Shown: positions 32,098 through 41,165, counted from the stretch's first letter. The stretch is DNA of 64,000 bases from Amaricoccus sp047275745 (GCF_047275745.1 NZ_JBKQWU010000002.1:186001-250000), one strand, 5' to 3'. The notes: generated by a model not told the origin, from the letters alone. A program made the numbers and translations.

Positions 32098-35000
32098 TCA
32101 GGCCTGCGCGGGTCTCCGCTCGGCCCCGCGGCGGGCCGCCATCGCCTCGTCGCTGTGGGAGATCAGGCTGTAGAACATCGGCACGACGAAGAGGGTGAAC
32201 ACCGTCCCGATCAGCATTCCCGTGAAGATGACGAGGCCGATCGAATAGCGCGCGGCGGCGCCGGCGCCATCGGCGATGATGAGCGGAACCACGGCGAGCG
32301 CCATCGCCGCCGTCGTCATCAGGATCGGACGAAGCCGGACCTTCGCCGCCGCGACGATCGCGTCGCGCTTCGACAGGCCGTGCTCCTCCCGCTGCTGGTT
32401 GGCGAATTCGACGAGCAGGATGCCATGCTTGGTGATGAGCCCGATCAGCGTGATCAGACCGACCTGGGTGTAGATGTTGAGCGTGCCGAGTCCGATGTTG
32501 AGCGGCAGGATCGCGCCGAAGATCGAGAGCGGCACCGACATCAGAATGATGAACGGATCGCGGAAGCTCTCGAACTGCGCCGCCAGTACGAGATAGATCA
32601 CCACGATCGCCAGTCCGAAGGCGATCAGCAGCGTGTTGCCCTGGTTGATCTCGAGCCGTGACTGGTCGGCGTAGTCGATGAAATACCCTTCCGGCAGTTC
32701 TTCCTGCATGATCTGGCGCAGCGTCGCGAGCCCGTCGCCCGAGGTCACGCCGGGCAGCGGCAGCGCCGAGAGGGTGGCGGAGTTCAGCTGGTTGAACTGT
32801 TCGATCACCGCGGGCGACGCCCTGGTCTCGACGCTGACCACCGAGGACAGCGGCACCATCTCCCCGGTGGAGGCGCGCACGAAGAACTGCCCCAGCTGCT
32901 CCGGATTGGACCGCCAGTCGCGCGGCACCTGGGTGATCACATCGTAGCTGTTGGAATCGCGGTCGAACTGTCCGATGGACGCGCCGCCGACCAGAAGACC
33001 GAGCGTGTTGCCGACATCGGCCACCGAGACGTTGAGGCTCGCAGCCCGGTCGCGGTCGATCGTCACGCGGGTTTCCGGCTGATCGAAGGACATCGAATTC
33101 TGCACGACGATGAACATGCCGGTCGCCGTGGCCCGCTGCTCGATCCTCTCCGCGAGTTCGAACACCCGTTCCGGCGAATAGATCGACTGCAGCACGACCG
33201 AGATCGGCAGGCCGCCGCCGGCGCCGGGCAGGGTGGGTGGCGCGAAAACGAAGCCTTCCATGCCCGCGACCCCGCCCAGCATCGCCTGAAGCTCCTGCTG
33301 GATCTCGGCCTGCGAACGCTCGCGGTCGACCCAGTCGTTCAGCGCCCAGATGTAGAAGGCCGAGCTCGGCGTGCCGGTCGCACCGCCGATCGAGAAGCTG
33401 GTCCGGACCTCCTCCAGATCCTGCGACATACCGTAGATCTGGTCGGTGTAGAGCTTGGTGTACTCGTTCGTGGCGTAGAGCGGGCCGTTCAGGATCGCGA
33501 AGAGCGCGCCCGAATCCTCCTCGGGCGCCAGTTCCGATGTCGTGTTCAGGAACATGAACACCGTCGCGCTGAAAAGCGAGACCACCATCAGGAGCGTGAC
33601 CGGGCGATAGTCGAGCGAACTCGACACCCGGCGCTCGTACCAGTTGGCGAGGCCGTCGAAACGGTTGTCGACGAAGCGCTGGAACCGCCCCGGCTCGCCG
33701 GAGGTCAGGAGCCGCGCCGACATCGCCGGGGTGATGGTGAGTGCGATGACCCCCGACAGGATCACCGCTCCCGCCAGTGCGAAGGAGAACTCGCGGAACA
33801 GCGCCCCCGTGAGCCCCGCCGTGAAGCCGAGCGGCGCCAGCACCGCGGCCAGCGTGAGGGTCATGGCGACGACCGGGCCCGCGATCTCCTTCATGCCCAT
33901 GATCGAGGCCTGCAGCGGTGTGAGCCCCTCCTCGATATGGCGGTGGATGTTCTCGACAACCACGATGGCGTCATCGACGACGAGGCCGATGGCGAGCACC
34001 ATCGCGAGCAGCGACAGGAGATTGATCGAATAGCCGAGCGCGAGCAGAACGGCGCAGACGCCGATGAGCGAGAGCGGGATGGTCACGATCGGCATCATCA
34101 CCGACCGGAAGGAACCGAGGAACAGGATGATGACGACGACCACGATCGCCACCGCCTCGGCGATGGTCTTGAAGACTTCCTCGATGGAGGCCGAGATCGT
34201 CTCGGTCGAATCGTAGACGAGATCGATCGACATGCCGCGCGGGAGCGCGGCGTTGATCGCGGGCAGTTCCGCCACCACCGCGTCGGCGACTTCGAGCGGG
34301 TTCGACGCGGGCGTCGGGAAGACACCGATGAAGGTCCCGGACTCGCCGTCGATCGTCACGACCGTTTCGTGGTTCTCCGCTCCCAGCTCGATGCGCGCGA
34401 CATCGCGCAGCCGCACGACCGCGTCGCCCTCGCCCCGGATCGGCAGGGTTCCGAAACCCTCGGGGCTCTGCAGCGTCGATTGCAGCGTGATCGCCGTCGC
34501 GGTGAATTCGTTCTCGGTCTTTCCCGGCGCGGAGAGGAAGTTCGAGTTCCGGACCGCTTCCAGCACCTCCGCCGCCGTGACCCCGCGCGCCGCGAGCGCC
34601 AGCGGGTCGAGCCAGATCCGCATCGAATAGTTCGCCGCGCCGATGATCTCGCTCTCGGCGACGCCCGGGATCGTCGACATGCGCGGCCGGATCACCCGTT
34701 CGAGATACTCGGTCAGCTGCTCCCCGTTCATGTTCGGGTTGCGCGCGACGAGATACATGAGCGCGAACTGCTGGCCGGTGCCCTTGACGATCGACGGGTC
34801 CTCGGCGCCCTCGGGGAGTTCGCCCCGGACCTGCTGCACCTTGGCGAGCACCTCGGTCAGCGCGGCATCCGGATCGGAGCCGAGCCGCATATGGACCTGG
34901 ATGATGCTGACCGACGGCGTCGATTGCGAGGTGACGTAGTCGATGTTCTCCGTCGTGGCGACCGCGGCCGCGAGCGGCGCGGTGATGAACCCCTGGATGA

Positions 35001-35172
35001 GATCGGGCGGCGCGCCCTGGTAGACGGTGGTCACGGTGACGACCGTCTCCTCGACCTCCGGATATTCGCGGATCGCGAGGTTGAAGATGCCGTAGAAGCC
35101 GAGCAGCAGCATGAAGGCGGCGAGCACGCTCGACAGGACCGGCCGGCGGATGAAGAGCTCGCTCAGGTTCAT
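32098..35172 (-). CDS. RND-type efflux transporter, inner-membrane subunit
   Basis: 1,024 residues with 12 membrane helices and two large periplasmic loops (AcrB/MexB-type HAE-1 family). The proton-relay Asp pair in helix 4 is GLVVDDAIVVVENIHRH, at about residue 402. The helix-10 Lys is in LITKHGILLVEFANQQ. The N-terminus MNLSELFIRRPVLSSVLAAF is diagnostic. It follows the adaptor gene with a 10-base gap. No outer-membrane channel gene is in the window, so a separate TolC-type protein must be supplied. The substrate is unknown, since HAE-1 pumps export drugs, detergents or solvents. Confidence 0.95.
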   Translation of the reverse strand: MNLSELFIRRPVLSSVLAAFMLLLGFYGIFNLAIREYPEVEETVVTVTTVYQGAPPDLIQGFITAPLAAAVATTENIDYVTSQSTPSVSIIQVHMRLGSDPDAALTEVLAKVQQVRGELPEGAEDPSIVKGTGQQFALMYLVARNPNMNGEQLTEYLERVIRPRMSTIPGVAESEIIGAANYSMRIWLDPLALAARGVTAAEVLEAVRNSNFLSAPGKTENEFTATAITLQSTLQSPEGFGTLPIRGEGDAVVRLRDVARIELGAENHETVVTIDGESGTFIGVFPTPASNPLEVADAVVAELPAINAALPRGMSIDLVYDSTETISASIEEVFKTIAEAVAIVVVVIILFLGSFRSVMMPIVTIPLSLIGVCAVLLALGYSINLLSLLAMVLAIGLVVDDAIVVVENIHRHIEEGLTPLQASIMGMKEIAGPVVAMTLTLAAVLAPLGFTAGLTGALFREFSFALAGAVILSGVIALTITPAMSARLLTSGEPGRFQRFVDNRFDGLANWYERRVSSSLDYRPVTLLMVVSLFSATVFMFLNTTSELAPEEDSGALFAILNGPLYATNEYTKLYTDQIYGMSQDLEEVRTSFSIGGATGTPSSAFYIWALNDWVDRERSQAEIQQELQAMLGGVAGMEGFVFAPPTLPGAGGGLPISVVLQSIYSPERVFELAERIEQRATATGMFIVVQNSMSFDQPETRVTIDRDRAASLNVSVADVGNTLGLLVGGASIGQFDRDSNSYDVITQVPRDWRSNPEQLGQFFVRASTGEMVPLSSVVSVETRASPAVIEQFNQLNSATLSALPLPGVTSGDGLATLRQIMQEELPEGYFIDYADQSRLEINQGNTLLIAFGLAIVVIYLVLAAQFESFRDPFIILMSVPLSIFGAILPLNIGLGTLNIYTQVGLITLIGLITKHGILLVEFANQQREEHGLSKRDAIVAAAKVRLRPILMTTAAMALAVVPLIIADGAGAAARYSIGLVIFTGMLIGTVFTLFVVPMFYSLISHSDEAMAARRGAERRPAQA

Positions 35173-35182
35173 GGCGCCGTCC

Positions 35183-36301
35183 TCACTGCCCGATCGGCTC
35201 GAAGGCGGCGGCGGTGGGGTCGATCGTGTTGTCGATCCGGACCGGCGCGCCCTGGAACAGGCGGTTCTGCCCGGCCGTCACGACGGTGTCACCCGGCGAC
35301 AGCCCCCCGGTCACCTCGACGCGCCCGAGCGAGCGGCGGCCGATCTGGACGAAGACCTGCTCGACCGTCATCTTCTTTTCCTCGCCCTCACCTTCCTCAT
35401 GCACGACATAGACGCTGTCGCCATAGAGCGTGGAGGTCACGGCGGTCTGCGGCAGGGCGATCACGTTCTGCTCGGCCGGAAGCTCGACGCGGACGCGGAG
35501 AAACTGCCCCGGGTTCAGCGAGGCGCCGGGATCGTCCACCTCGGCCCGCACCGTGACGAGGCGGCTGTTCGGGTCGATGCGCGGCTCGATCCCGATGACC
35601 CGGCCGCCGAGCGAGATATCGCCGACCTCCGAGGAGGCGGTCACCGGCAGACCGATACGGACCAGCCGGCCCTGCTGTTCGGAGACCGAGAAATCGACCC
35701 GCATCGCCTTCAGATCCTGCAGGGTCGCGTAGACCGTCCCGGTCGGGAGATACTGGCCGACATCGATCTGCGGAATGCCGGCGGTACCCGCGAACGGGGC
35801 GCGCAGCGCCTTCTGCCGCGTCACGGCCGTCAGCTTCTCGACCTCCGCCCGGGCGCTGGCCGCGCTCGCCTGCGCCTCGTCGAGATCGTTCGCCGCCGTG
35901 ACGCCGCGCGCCTGCAGGGTCCGCTGCCGCTCGAGCTGGATTTCGCTGAGGTTCAGGGTCGCGCCGGCGGCGGCGAGATCGGCCTGTTCGATGGCGTCGT
36001 CGAGCTGAACAAGAATCTGCCCGGCCTCGACCTCGTCATTGGCCTGGAAGCGGATCTCCTTCACGATGCCCGGCGTCTCCACGCCGAGCTCAACCCCCTG
36101 TTTCGCCCGCGCGGTGCCAATCGCCTCGATGCCCGGCATCCAGCCGCCCGCCTCCACTTCCATGGTGGAAACCGTCACCGGGTCCGGCTGACGGTTGGCG
36201 AAGAACTCGCCGATCATCTTCGAGCGGAAGAGGTTGAAGCCGACGATGCCGCCGACGACGAGGCCAAGCAGGATGACCGCGATGATGAGTCTCTTGATCA
36301 A
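35183..36301 (-). CDS. RND efflux periplasmic adaptor (membrane-fusion protein)
   Basis: 372 residues from a TTG at 36301. This start gives the normal short cytoplasmic end and the signal anchor IKRLIIAVILLGLVVGGIVG, with GGTGGGG upstream; no ATG lies upstream in a sensible place. Next come a lipoyl/biotinyl-like half (VKEIRFQANDEVEAGQILVQ), the coiled-coil hairpin (EQADLAAAGATLNLSEIQLE), the second lipoyl half (LRAPFAGTAGIPQIDVGQYL) and beta-barrel domains. It bridges the RND pump and an outer-membrane channel. A perfect palindrome 159 bases upstream may be a repressor site. Confidence 0.9.
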   Translation of the reverse strand: MIKRLIIAVILLGLVVGGIVGFNLFRSKMIGEFFANRQPDPVTVSTMEVEAGGWMPGIEAIGTARAKQGVELGVETPGIVKEIRFQANDEVEAGQILVQLDDAIEQADLAAAGATLNLSEIQLERQRTLQARGVTAANDLDEAQASAASARAEVEKLTAVTRQKALRAPFAGTAGIPQIDVGQYLPTGTVYATLQDLKAMRVDFSVSEQQGRLVRIGLPVTASSEVGDISLGGRVIGIEPRIDPNSRLVTVRAEVDDPGASLNPGQFLRVRVELPAEQNVIALPQTAVTSTLYGDSVYVVHEEGEGEEKKMTVEQVFVQIGRRSLGRVEVTGGLSPGDTVVTAGQNRLFQGAPVRIDNTIDPTAAAFEPIGQ

Positions 36302-36459
36302 CCGACGCCCAACCCCACCCGTCCACGCGAACCGCCGCTGGCGCGCCGGTGGCCGCATCGAAGACCCACAAACGGAACGCGAACTCGCGGGCGCTCGATC
36401 GCGCCGCGTCGCGGGCGTCGATGGCCCGCTCCCACATCCGTGGGCATTCCTGCGCGGTT

Positions 36460-36475
36460 TTGACCGCGCGGTCAA
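36460..36475. promoter_or_regulatory. Perfect 16-bp palindrome upstream of the efflux operon
   Basis: TTGACCGCGCGGTCAA reads the same on both strands, in the 224-base gap between the marR stop and the adaptor start. TTGACC also resembles a -35 element. TetR-type repressors of efflux genes bind short perfect palindromes of this kind overlapping promoters. No TetR gene lies nearby. The neighbouring MarR-family gene is the only regulator at hand. Confidence 0.5.
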
Positions 36476-36525
36476 GCCTCCAACCACGTGACTGCGAACG
36501 CCCTGAGGTTGTCCGGACCCGAGAC

Positions 36526-36999
36526 TCAGGTTTCCTCGGCGCCGAGCACGGCGCGGATGGCGCGCAGCGTCGGCAGGGCATCGCGCAGGCGGCCCGGCCC
36601 GAGTTCCTCGAGCAGGTCATCGAAGACCGGGGCCATCGCGAGTACTGCCCTATCGCGCGCCGATTGCCCCGCCGGGCTCAGGCCCACCCACTTGCGGCGT
36701 GCGTCGTCCCAGTCGGGACGGATGTGAACGTAGCCCGCCGCGTCGAGCTTGCGCAGCGTATTGGTCATCGCGCCCTTGGTCACATGGAAGATCCGGGCAA
36801 GCTGCGCCGGCGTCTTCTCGCCGCCGAGCCGGGCGAAATGGTTCAGCACCATGAAATGCGACAGCTCCATGCCGCGGGGCAGCGCGCGCTGGAGCCGACC
36901 CCTCGCCAGTTGCTCGATCATCACGATCTCGCTGAAGAACACGATCACCATCGGATCGCGCGGCGATTCGACGGGTGGGGCCCGGTTGCCCCGGCTCAC
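36526..36999 (-). CDS. MarR-family transcriptional regulator
   Basis: 157 residues starting at a GTG at 36999 that overlaps the upstream hydrolase stop (GTGA), so the pair is translationally coupled. The winged helix-turn-helix is TPAQLARIFHVTKGAMTNTL, and the wing is YVHIRPDWDDARRKWVGLSP. The N-terminal helix MVIVFFSEIVMIEQLARGRL forms the dimer interface. It belongs to a subgroup usually found beside metabolic or stress genes. It lies upstream of the efflux pair on the same strand and may act on the palindrome there, but this is inference. Confidence 0.85.
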   Translation of the reverse strand: MSRGNRAPPVESPRDPMVIVFFSEIVMIEQLARGRLQRALPRGMELSHFMVLNHFARLGGEKTPAQLARIFHVTKGAMTNTLRKLDAAGYVHIRPDWDDARRKWVGLSPAGQSARDRAVLAMAPVFDDLLEELGPGRLRDALPTLRAIRAVLGAEET

Positions 37000-37874
37000 G
37001 AGGTCGCGCGGTCGGTGGGTCCGTGACTGGCCGGACCCTGAGCGCCCGGCCGGGCGAAGCTCCGGTCGTGGCGGAGTTGCGGTACCATGTCCCGGACCTT
37101 CGCGACCTCGGTCAGGTCGAGCTCCCCGAAGATCACCCCCGGCCCGTCCGGCGCCTCGGCGATGATCTCGCCCCAGGGTCCGACGATCAGGCTGTGGCCA
37201 TAGGTCCGCCGGTCCGGCCCCTCGGTCGTGACGTGGTGGCCCGACTGCGCGGCGGCGAGAACGAAACAGCCGGTCTCGATCGCGCGGGCGCGGAGCAGCG
37301 TCTGCCAGTGGGCGCGGCCCGTCGGCACGGTGAAGGCCGCTGGCACCGTGATGATGTCGGCTCCCTCCTGCGCGAGCACGCGGTAGAGCGCGGCGAAGCG
37401 CATGTCGTAACAGATCGTGAGCCCGAGCCTCGCCTCTGGAAGATCGGCGATCACCGCTTCGGTTCCCGGCCGGAAGGCGGCGGATTCGCGATAGGATTCG
37501 CCCTTCTCCAGCGCCACGTCGAACATGTGGATCTTGTCGTAGCGCGCGGCGATCCCGCCGTCCGGCGCGATCAGGAAGGAGCGGTTCGCGAAGCGGCCGT
37601 CCTCGTCGTGGGTCAGGATAGCGAGGCTGCCGATCACGAGCCAGATGCCGCGCTCCGCCGCGACGTCGCGGAGCCGCGCCAGCGTCGGGTCGTCCTCCTC
37701 GTGGCGCAGCATCGCCTTCTGACGGGCGCGGCTGGAGGAGACGATATTGGTGACTTCCGGGGTGACGACGAGGCTGGGGCCGCCACCCGCCGCCCTTCGC
37801 ACCAGATCCTCGGTGACGCGGAGGTTCGCTGCGGGATCGTCGGAGGAACAGAGCTGGACGAGGGCTACGCGCAT
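36996..37874 (-). CDS. Nitrilase-superfamily amidohydrolase
   Basis: 292 residues with the carbon-nitrogen hydrolase triad: Glu in SLVVTPEVTNIV (about residue 40), Lys in DVALEKGESYRES, and Cys in LGLTICYDMRFAALY. The ICYDxRF context points to the Nit1/Nit2 branch: deaminated-glutathione amidase or omega-amidase. A glutaredoxin gene follows at 37884 on the same strand, 9 bases ahead in transcription order, which fits a glutathione theme. The gene overlaps marR. Sub-branch assignment is tentative. Confidence 0.85.
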   Translation of the reverse strand: MRVALVQLCSSDDPAANLRVTEDLVRRAAGGGPSLVVTPEVTNIVSSSRARQKAMLRHEEDDPTLARLRDVAAERGIWLVIGSLAILTHDEDGRFANRSFLIAPDGGIAARYDKIHMFDVALEKGESYRESAAFRPGTEAVIADLPEARLGLTICYDMRFAALYRVLAQEGADIITVPAAFTVPTGRAHWQTLLRARAIETGCFVLAAAQSGHHVTTEGPDRRTYGHSLIVGPWGEIIAEAPDGPGVIFGELDLTEVAKVRDMVPQLRHDRSFARPGAQGPASHGPTDRATS

Positions 37875-37883
37875 CGGATGACC

Positions 37884-38144
37884 TCAGCTCGCTTCGAGCA
37901 GCGGATCGAGTTCGCCCGCGCGCTCGAGGGCGTTCAGATCGTCGAACCCGCCGATATGCCGGTCGCCGATGAAGATCTGCGGCACGGTGCGGCGGCCCCG
38001 GGCGCGTTCGGTCATCTCGGCGCGCCGCCCGGGCTCGGCGGCGACGTTGACCTCCTGAAAACTCGCGCCCTTGGCGGTCAGGAGCCGCTTCGCGGCCATG
38101 CAATAGCCGCAGGTCGGAGTCGTATACATGAGGATCGCGGGCAT
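37884..38144 (-). CDS. grxC: Glutaredoxin 3-type (dithiol)
   Basis: 86 residues with the thioredoxin fold. The active-site CxxC is TCGYC (Cys12, Cys15), a glutaredoxin pair. The glutathione-binding TVPQIFIGDRHIGGFDDLNA, with its cis-Pro, is complete. Length and N-terminus match GrxC. It reduces disulfides and glutathione mixed disulfides in the cytoplasm. It is upstream of the nitrilase-type gene and downstream of comF on the same strand (37-base gap). Ribosome site AGGAT. Confidence 0.93.
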   Translation of the reverse strand: MPAILMYTTPTCGYCMAAKRLLTAKGASFQEVNVAAEPGRRAEMTERARGRRTVPQIFIGDRHIGGFDDLNALERAGELDPLLEAS

Positions 38145-38181
38145 CGGCGGTATCCTGACAGTCTCACGCAGCATGATGAAA

Positions 38182-39015
38182 CTATATAGACCCGCCCTCC
38201 GCGAACGCAACGCGCGCGAGGACAAGGACATCGACCCGGGCGGCGCCCGCGGCGCGCAACGCCTCCGCTCCGGACGAGAGCGTGGCGCCGGAGGTGAGCA
38301 CATCGTCGATCAGCAGGATCGATCGCCCATCGACTCGGGCGGCATGGCGGGGCGTCACGACGAAGGCGCCCGCCTGATTTCGCGCGCGCGCCGTCCAGTC
38401 CATCTTTTCCTGCGGCGTGGTGAAGCGCCGGCGCGTGAGAAGATCCGGCACCATCTCGCGATCCGAGCGGCGCGCCAGCGCACGGGCGAGTTCGGCCGAC
38501 TGGTTGTAGCGCCGCCGCAGCAGGCGACGCCAGTGGAGCGGCACCGGGGCGACGATCTCGGCGCGTGCCAGCAGCGCCCGACCGGCGGGCAGCATCCATT
38601 GCGCGAGCGCGTCGCGCATGTCGAGCCGGTCGCCGTGCTTGAAGGCGAGCACCGCCCGCCGCGCCGCGCCGCCGTAGAGCACCGCCGCCGCCCCCGCGTC
38701 CCAGGCGGGCGGACGCCGGAGGCAGGGGTCGCAGGTGTCCACGGCATCGGAGACGAAGGCATCCGGCGCCGTCGCATCGCCGATCAAAGGCACGCCGCAT
38801 TTCCCGCAGGCGGCGCCGGTGATGAAATGGGTATCCCGCCAGCAGGCTCCGCAGAGCCCCCGCGCGCCGTCCGTCCGGTCGCCGCAGGCGAGGCAGCGCG
38901 GTGGATAGAGCGTGTTCAGGAGCGGGGTGATGATCGGGGTGAGGACCGGCGTGAGCATCGCGCCGATCGGGTCCGTCACCGGCCCGATCACGGCGGATTT
39001 GAGCACCCGAAGCAT
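38182..39015 (-). CDS. comF: ComF-family phosphoribosyltransferase-fold protein
   Basis: 277 residues. The N-terminus has a Cys-rich zinc-binding region (CLACGDRTDGARGLCGACW, then CGKCGVPL and CDPCLRRPP). The C-terminal PRPP-binding loop is ILLIDDVLTSGATLSSGAEA. ComF/GntX proteins are linked to natural DNA uptake in naturally competent species, but the reaction is unknown. The first 30 residues have an unusual repeat (LTPVLTPIITPLL) from a 12-bp triplicated DNA unit. Heads the grxC-nit-marR run. Confidence 0.88.
   Translation of the reverse strand: MLRVLKSAVIGPVTDPIGAMLTPVLTPIITPLLNTLYPPRCLACGDRTDGARGLCGACWRDTHFITGAACGKCGVPLIGDATAPDAFVSDAVDTCDPCLRRPPAWDAGAAAVLYGGAARRAVLAFKHGDRLDMRDALAQWMLPAGRALLARAEIVAPVPLHWRRLLRRRYNQSAELARALARRSDREMVPDLLTRRRFTTPQEKMDWTARARNQAGAFVVTPRHAARVDGRSILLIDDVLTSGATLSSGAEALRAAGAARVDVLVLARVAFAEGGSI
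38924..38959 (-). repeat. 12-bp in-frame repeat at the comF N-terminus
   Basis: GGGGTGATGATC, GGGGTGAGGACC and GGCGTGAGCATC (38924-38935, 38936-38947, 38948-38959) encode, on the minus strand, the MLTPVLTPIITP run before the zinc region. Confidence 0.8.
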
Positions 39016-39064
39016 GGCATTCCCTCCCGGTCTCGCCTATGGGTCGCCTTCGTGAGGTAACCCG

Positions 39065-39997
39065 ATGCCAACGCCGCCAGCCCTGTTCGATCCCGAACTG
39101 CTCGCCCACCGACGCGCTCGCGCGGCGGCTGGGGAACCGGCCGAGTTCCTGCGCGAACTGGCCGCGGCGGAGATCTCAGAAAGGCTGAGCGAGGTTAACA
39201 GGCGCTTTCAGGCGCCGGTGATCATCGGGCCGCGGGGCGCGCTCTGGGCGGAGGCGCTCGGCCTGCCGGGCGCGCGGCTGATCCCGGACGCGGAGGTGCT
39301 CGATCTCGCTCCGGGCGAGGCGGATCTCATCGTGCACGCGCTGGCGCTGCACTGGGCCAATGACCCGGTCGGCCAGCTCGCCCAGGCGCGCCGCGCGCTT
39401 CGACCGGACGGGCTGTTCATCGGCGCGCTCTTCGCCGGGGAGACGCTCTGGGAATTGCGCCAGGCGCTCGCCGACGCGGAGGTGGCGGTGACGGGCGGGC
39501 TCAGTCCCCGCGTGGCGCCGATGGGCGAGATCCGCGATCTGGGCAGCCTCCTGCAGCGCGCCGGCCTCGCCCTGCCCGTCGCCGACTCGCAGCGCCTGCC
39601 GGTCAGCTACGCGACCATGATCCATCTGATGCGCGACCTGCGCGCCATGGGGGAGACGAGCGTGCTGCGCGACCGGAGCCGCGAGCCGATGTCGCGCGCG
39701 CTGCTCGCACGGGCGGCGGAGATCTATGCCGAGCGGTTCGGCGACGGGGGGGGCCGCGTGGAGGCGACCTTCGAGATCGTTTACCTGACCGCCTGGGCGC
39801 CGTCGCCCGGACAACAGAAGCCTCTCCGCCCGGGCTCCGCCGCCGCCCGGCTCGCCGACGCGCTCGGCACCGAGGAACGGAGCGCGGGCGAACACGCGGG
39901 CGGGACCGGCGCGGGCGGGACCGGCGCGGGTGGGACCGGCGCGGGTGGGACCGGCGGCGGGCGCCCGACGAAACCGGGGGAACAGGACAAGGCATGA
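39065..39997 (+). CDS. SAM-methyltransferase-like protein, NDUFAF5/BioC type
   Basis: 310 residues. The middle matches the methyltransferase fold of the NDUFAF5/BioC group: DLIVHALALHWANDPVGQLA and RRALRPDGLFIGALFAGETL, which include motifs post-I to III. The usual glycine motif I (DxGxGxG) is not recognisable in the first 90 residues, so SAM binding is doubtful. The C-terminus has a glycine tail of four AGGTG repeats. Its ATG at 39065 follows a weak site; the stop overlaps the ferrochelatase start by 4 bases. Known homologues in this order pair with hemH, and a link to heme or respiratory-complex assembly is inferred. Confidence 0.7.
   Translation: MPTPPALFDPELLAHRRARAAAGEPAEFLRELAAAEISERLSEVNRRFQAPVIIGPRGALWAEALGLPGARLIPDAEVLDLAPGEADLIVHALALHWANDPVGQLAQARRALRPDGLFIGALFAGETLWELRQALADAEVAVTGGLSPRVAPMGEIRDLGSLLQRAGLALPVADSQRLPVSYATMIHLMRDLRAMGETSVLRDRSREPMSRALLARAAEIYAERFGDGGGRVEATFEIVYLTAWAPSPGQQKPLRPGSAAARLADALGTEERSAGEHAGGTGAGGTGAGGTGAGGTGGGRPTKPGEQDKA
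39896..39955 (+). repeat. 15-bp tandem array in the methyltransferase C-terminus
   Basis: Four exact-length units: GCGGGCGGGACCGGC twice (39896-39925) and GCGGGTGGGACCGGC twice (39926-39955), encoding AGGTG four times. The 2+2 pattern suggests a doubling of a two-unit array or two separate slips. Confidence 0.92.
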
Positions 39998-41067
39998 CCG
40001 AGACATCGAAACCCGGCGAGGGGACGCCCGGCGGCCGCCTCGCCTTCGCACCTTCGAACCATCCCACCGTCCCGCCCGCGCGGGTCGGGGTCATTCTCGC
40101 CAATCTCGGCACCCCGGATGCGACCGATTACTGGTCGATGCGGCGCTATCTCAACGAATTCCTGTCCGACCAGCGGGTCATCGATTACCCGCGCTGGAAG
40201 TGGCAGCCGCTCCTGCAACTCGTCATCCTGTCGCGCCGGCCGTTCTCCTCGGGCAGGAACTACGCCGGGATCTGGGACAAGGAGCGGAACGAAAGCCCGC
40301 TTCTGACCATCACCCGGGCGCAGACCGACGCGGTCGCCCGCGCGCTCCGCGAGGCACATGGCGAGCGGATCGTGGTCGATTTCGCGATGCGCTACGGCAA
40401 TCCCTCGACCGAGTCGGTGATCGCGAAACTGGTCGACCAGGGCTGTGACCGGATCGTGTTCTTTCCGCTCTATCCGCAATACGCGGCGCCGACGACGGCG
40501 ACGGCGAACGATCAGGCGTTCCGCGCGCTGATGAAGCTGCGCTGGCAGCCGGCATTCCGCACGGTTCCGGCCTATTACGACGATCCGCTCTATATCGACG
40601 CGCTGGCCCGGTCGGTCGAGCGGGCCTATGGCGGGCTCGCCAACCGGCCGGAGATGCTGCTCACCAGCTACCACGGCATGCCGGAGCGCTATCTCAGCGA
40701 AGGCGACCCCTATCACTGCCAGTGTCAGGCGACGACGCGGCTCCTGCGCGAGCGGCTCGGCTTCGCGGCGGAAGAGGTGCGTGTGACCTTCCAGTCGCGG
40801 TTCGGGCCCGAGGAATGGCTGAAGCCCTACACCGTCGAGGAGGTGGCACGGCTCGCCCGGGAAGGCACGAAGCGGATCGCGGTGGTGGCGCCCGCCTTCT
40901 CCGCCGATTGCGTCGAGACGCTCGAGGAGATCCAGGGCGAGATCCGCCACGCCTTCGAGGGCGCGGGCGGCGAGGAGTTCACCTATATCCCCTGCCTCAA
41001 CGACGAGGAGGCCCACATCAGGGCGCTGGTTTCGATCCTCGATCGGGAACTCGCGGGCTGGTTGTGA
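39994..41067 (+). CDS. hemH: Ferrochelatase
   Basis: 357 residues; inserts Fe(II) into protoporphyrin IX at the end of heme synthesis. Catalytic His is in LLTSYHGMPERYLSEGDPYH; the conserved NLGTPDA start, FFPLYPQYAAPTTATA and the C-terminal NDEEAHI are all present. The first 30 residues (MTETSKPGEGTPGGRLAF) are an extra polar tail compared with shorter enzymes. Cys residues in YHCQCQA and PCLND are suggestive of the [2Fe-2S] type found in several alphaproteobacteria, but the ligand set was not verified. It overlaps the methyltransferase gene and ends in a strong terminator. Confidence 0.95.
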   Translation: MTETSKPGEGTPGGRLAFAPSNHPTVPPARVGVILANLGTPDATDYWSMRRYLNEFLSDQRVIDYPRWKWQPLLQLVILSRRPFSSGRNYAGIWDKERNESPLLTITRAQTDAVARALREAHGERIVVDFAMRYGNPSTESVIAKLVDQGCDRIVFFPLYPQYAAPTTATANDQAFRALMKLRWQPAFRTVPAYYDDPLYIDALARSVERAYGGLANRPEMLLTSYHGMPERYLSEGDPYHCQCQATTRLLRERLGFAAEEVRVTFQSRFGPEEWLKPYTVEEVARLAREGTKRIAVVAPAFSADCVETLEEIQGEIRHAFEGAGGEEFTYIPCLNDEEAHIRALVSILDRELAGWL

Positions 41068-41165
41068 GTTTACCCGTCAGTCATGGGATCAGGGCCATGG
41101 GGCCCGGGCATGGGATACAAGGCAAGCGGCCAAGGCCGCGGGAGGCGGACGCGCCTCCGAAACGA

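Noticed and set aside
32098..36301. Frameshift or truncation in the RND pump pair
   Set aside because: Both proteins have the full length and complete motifs; the only oddity is a TTG start in the adaptor.
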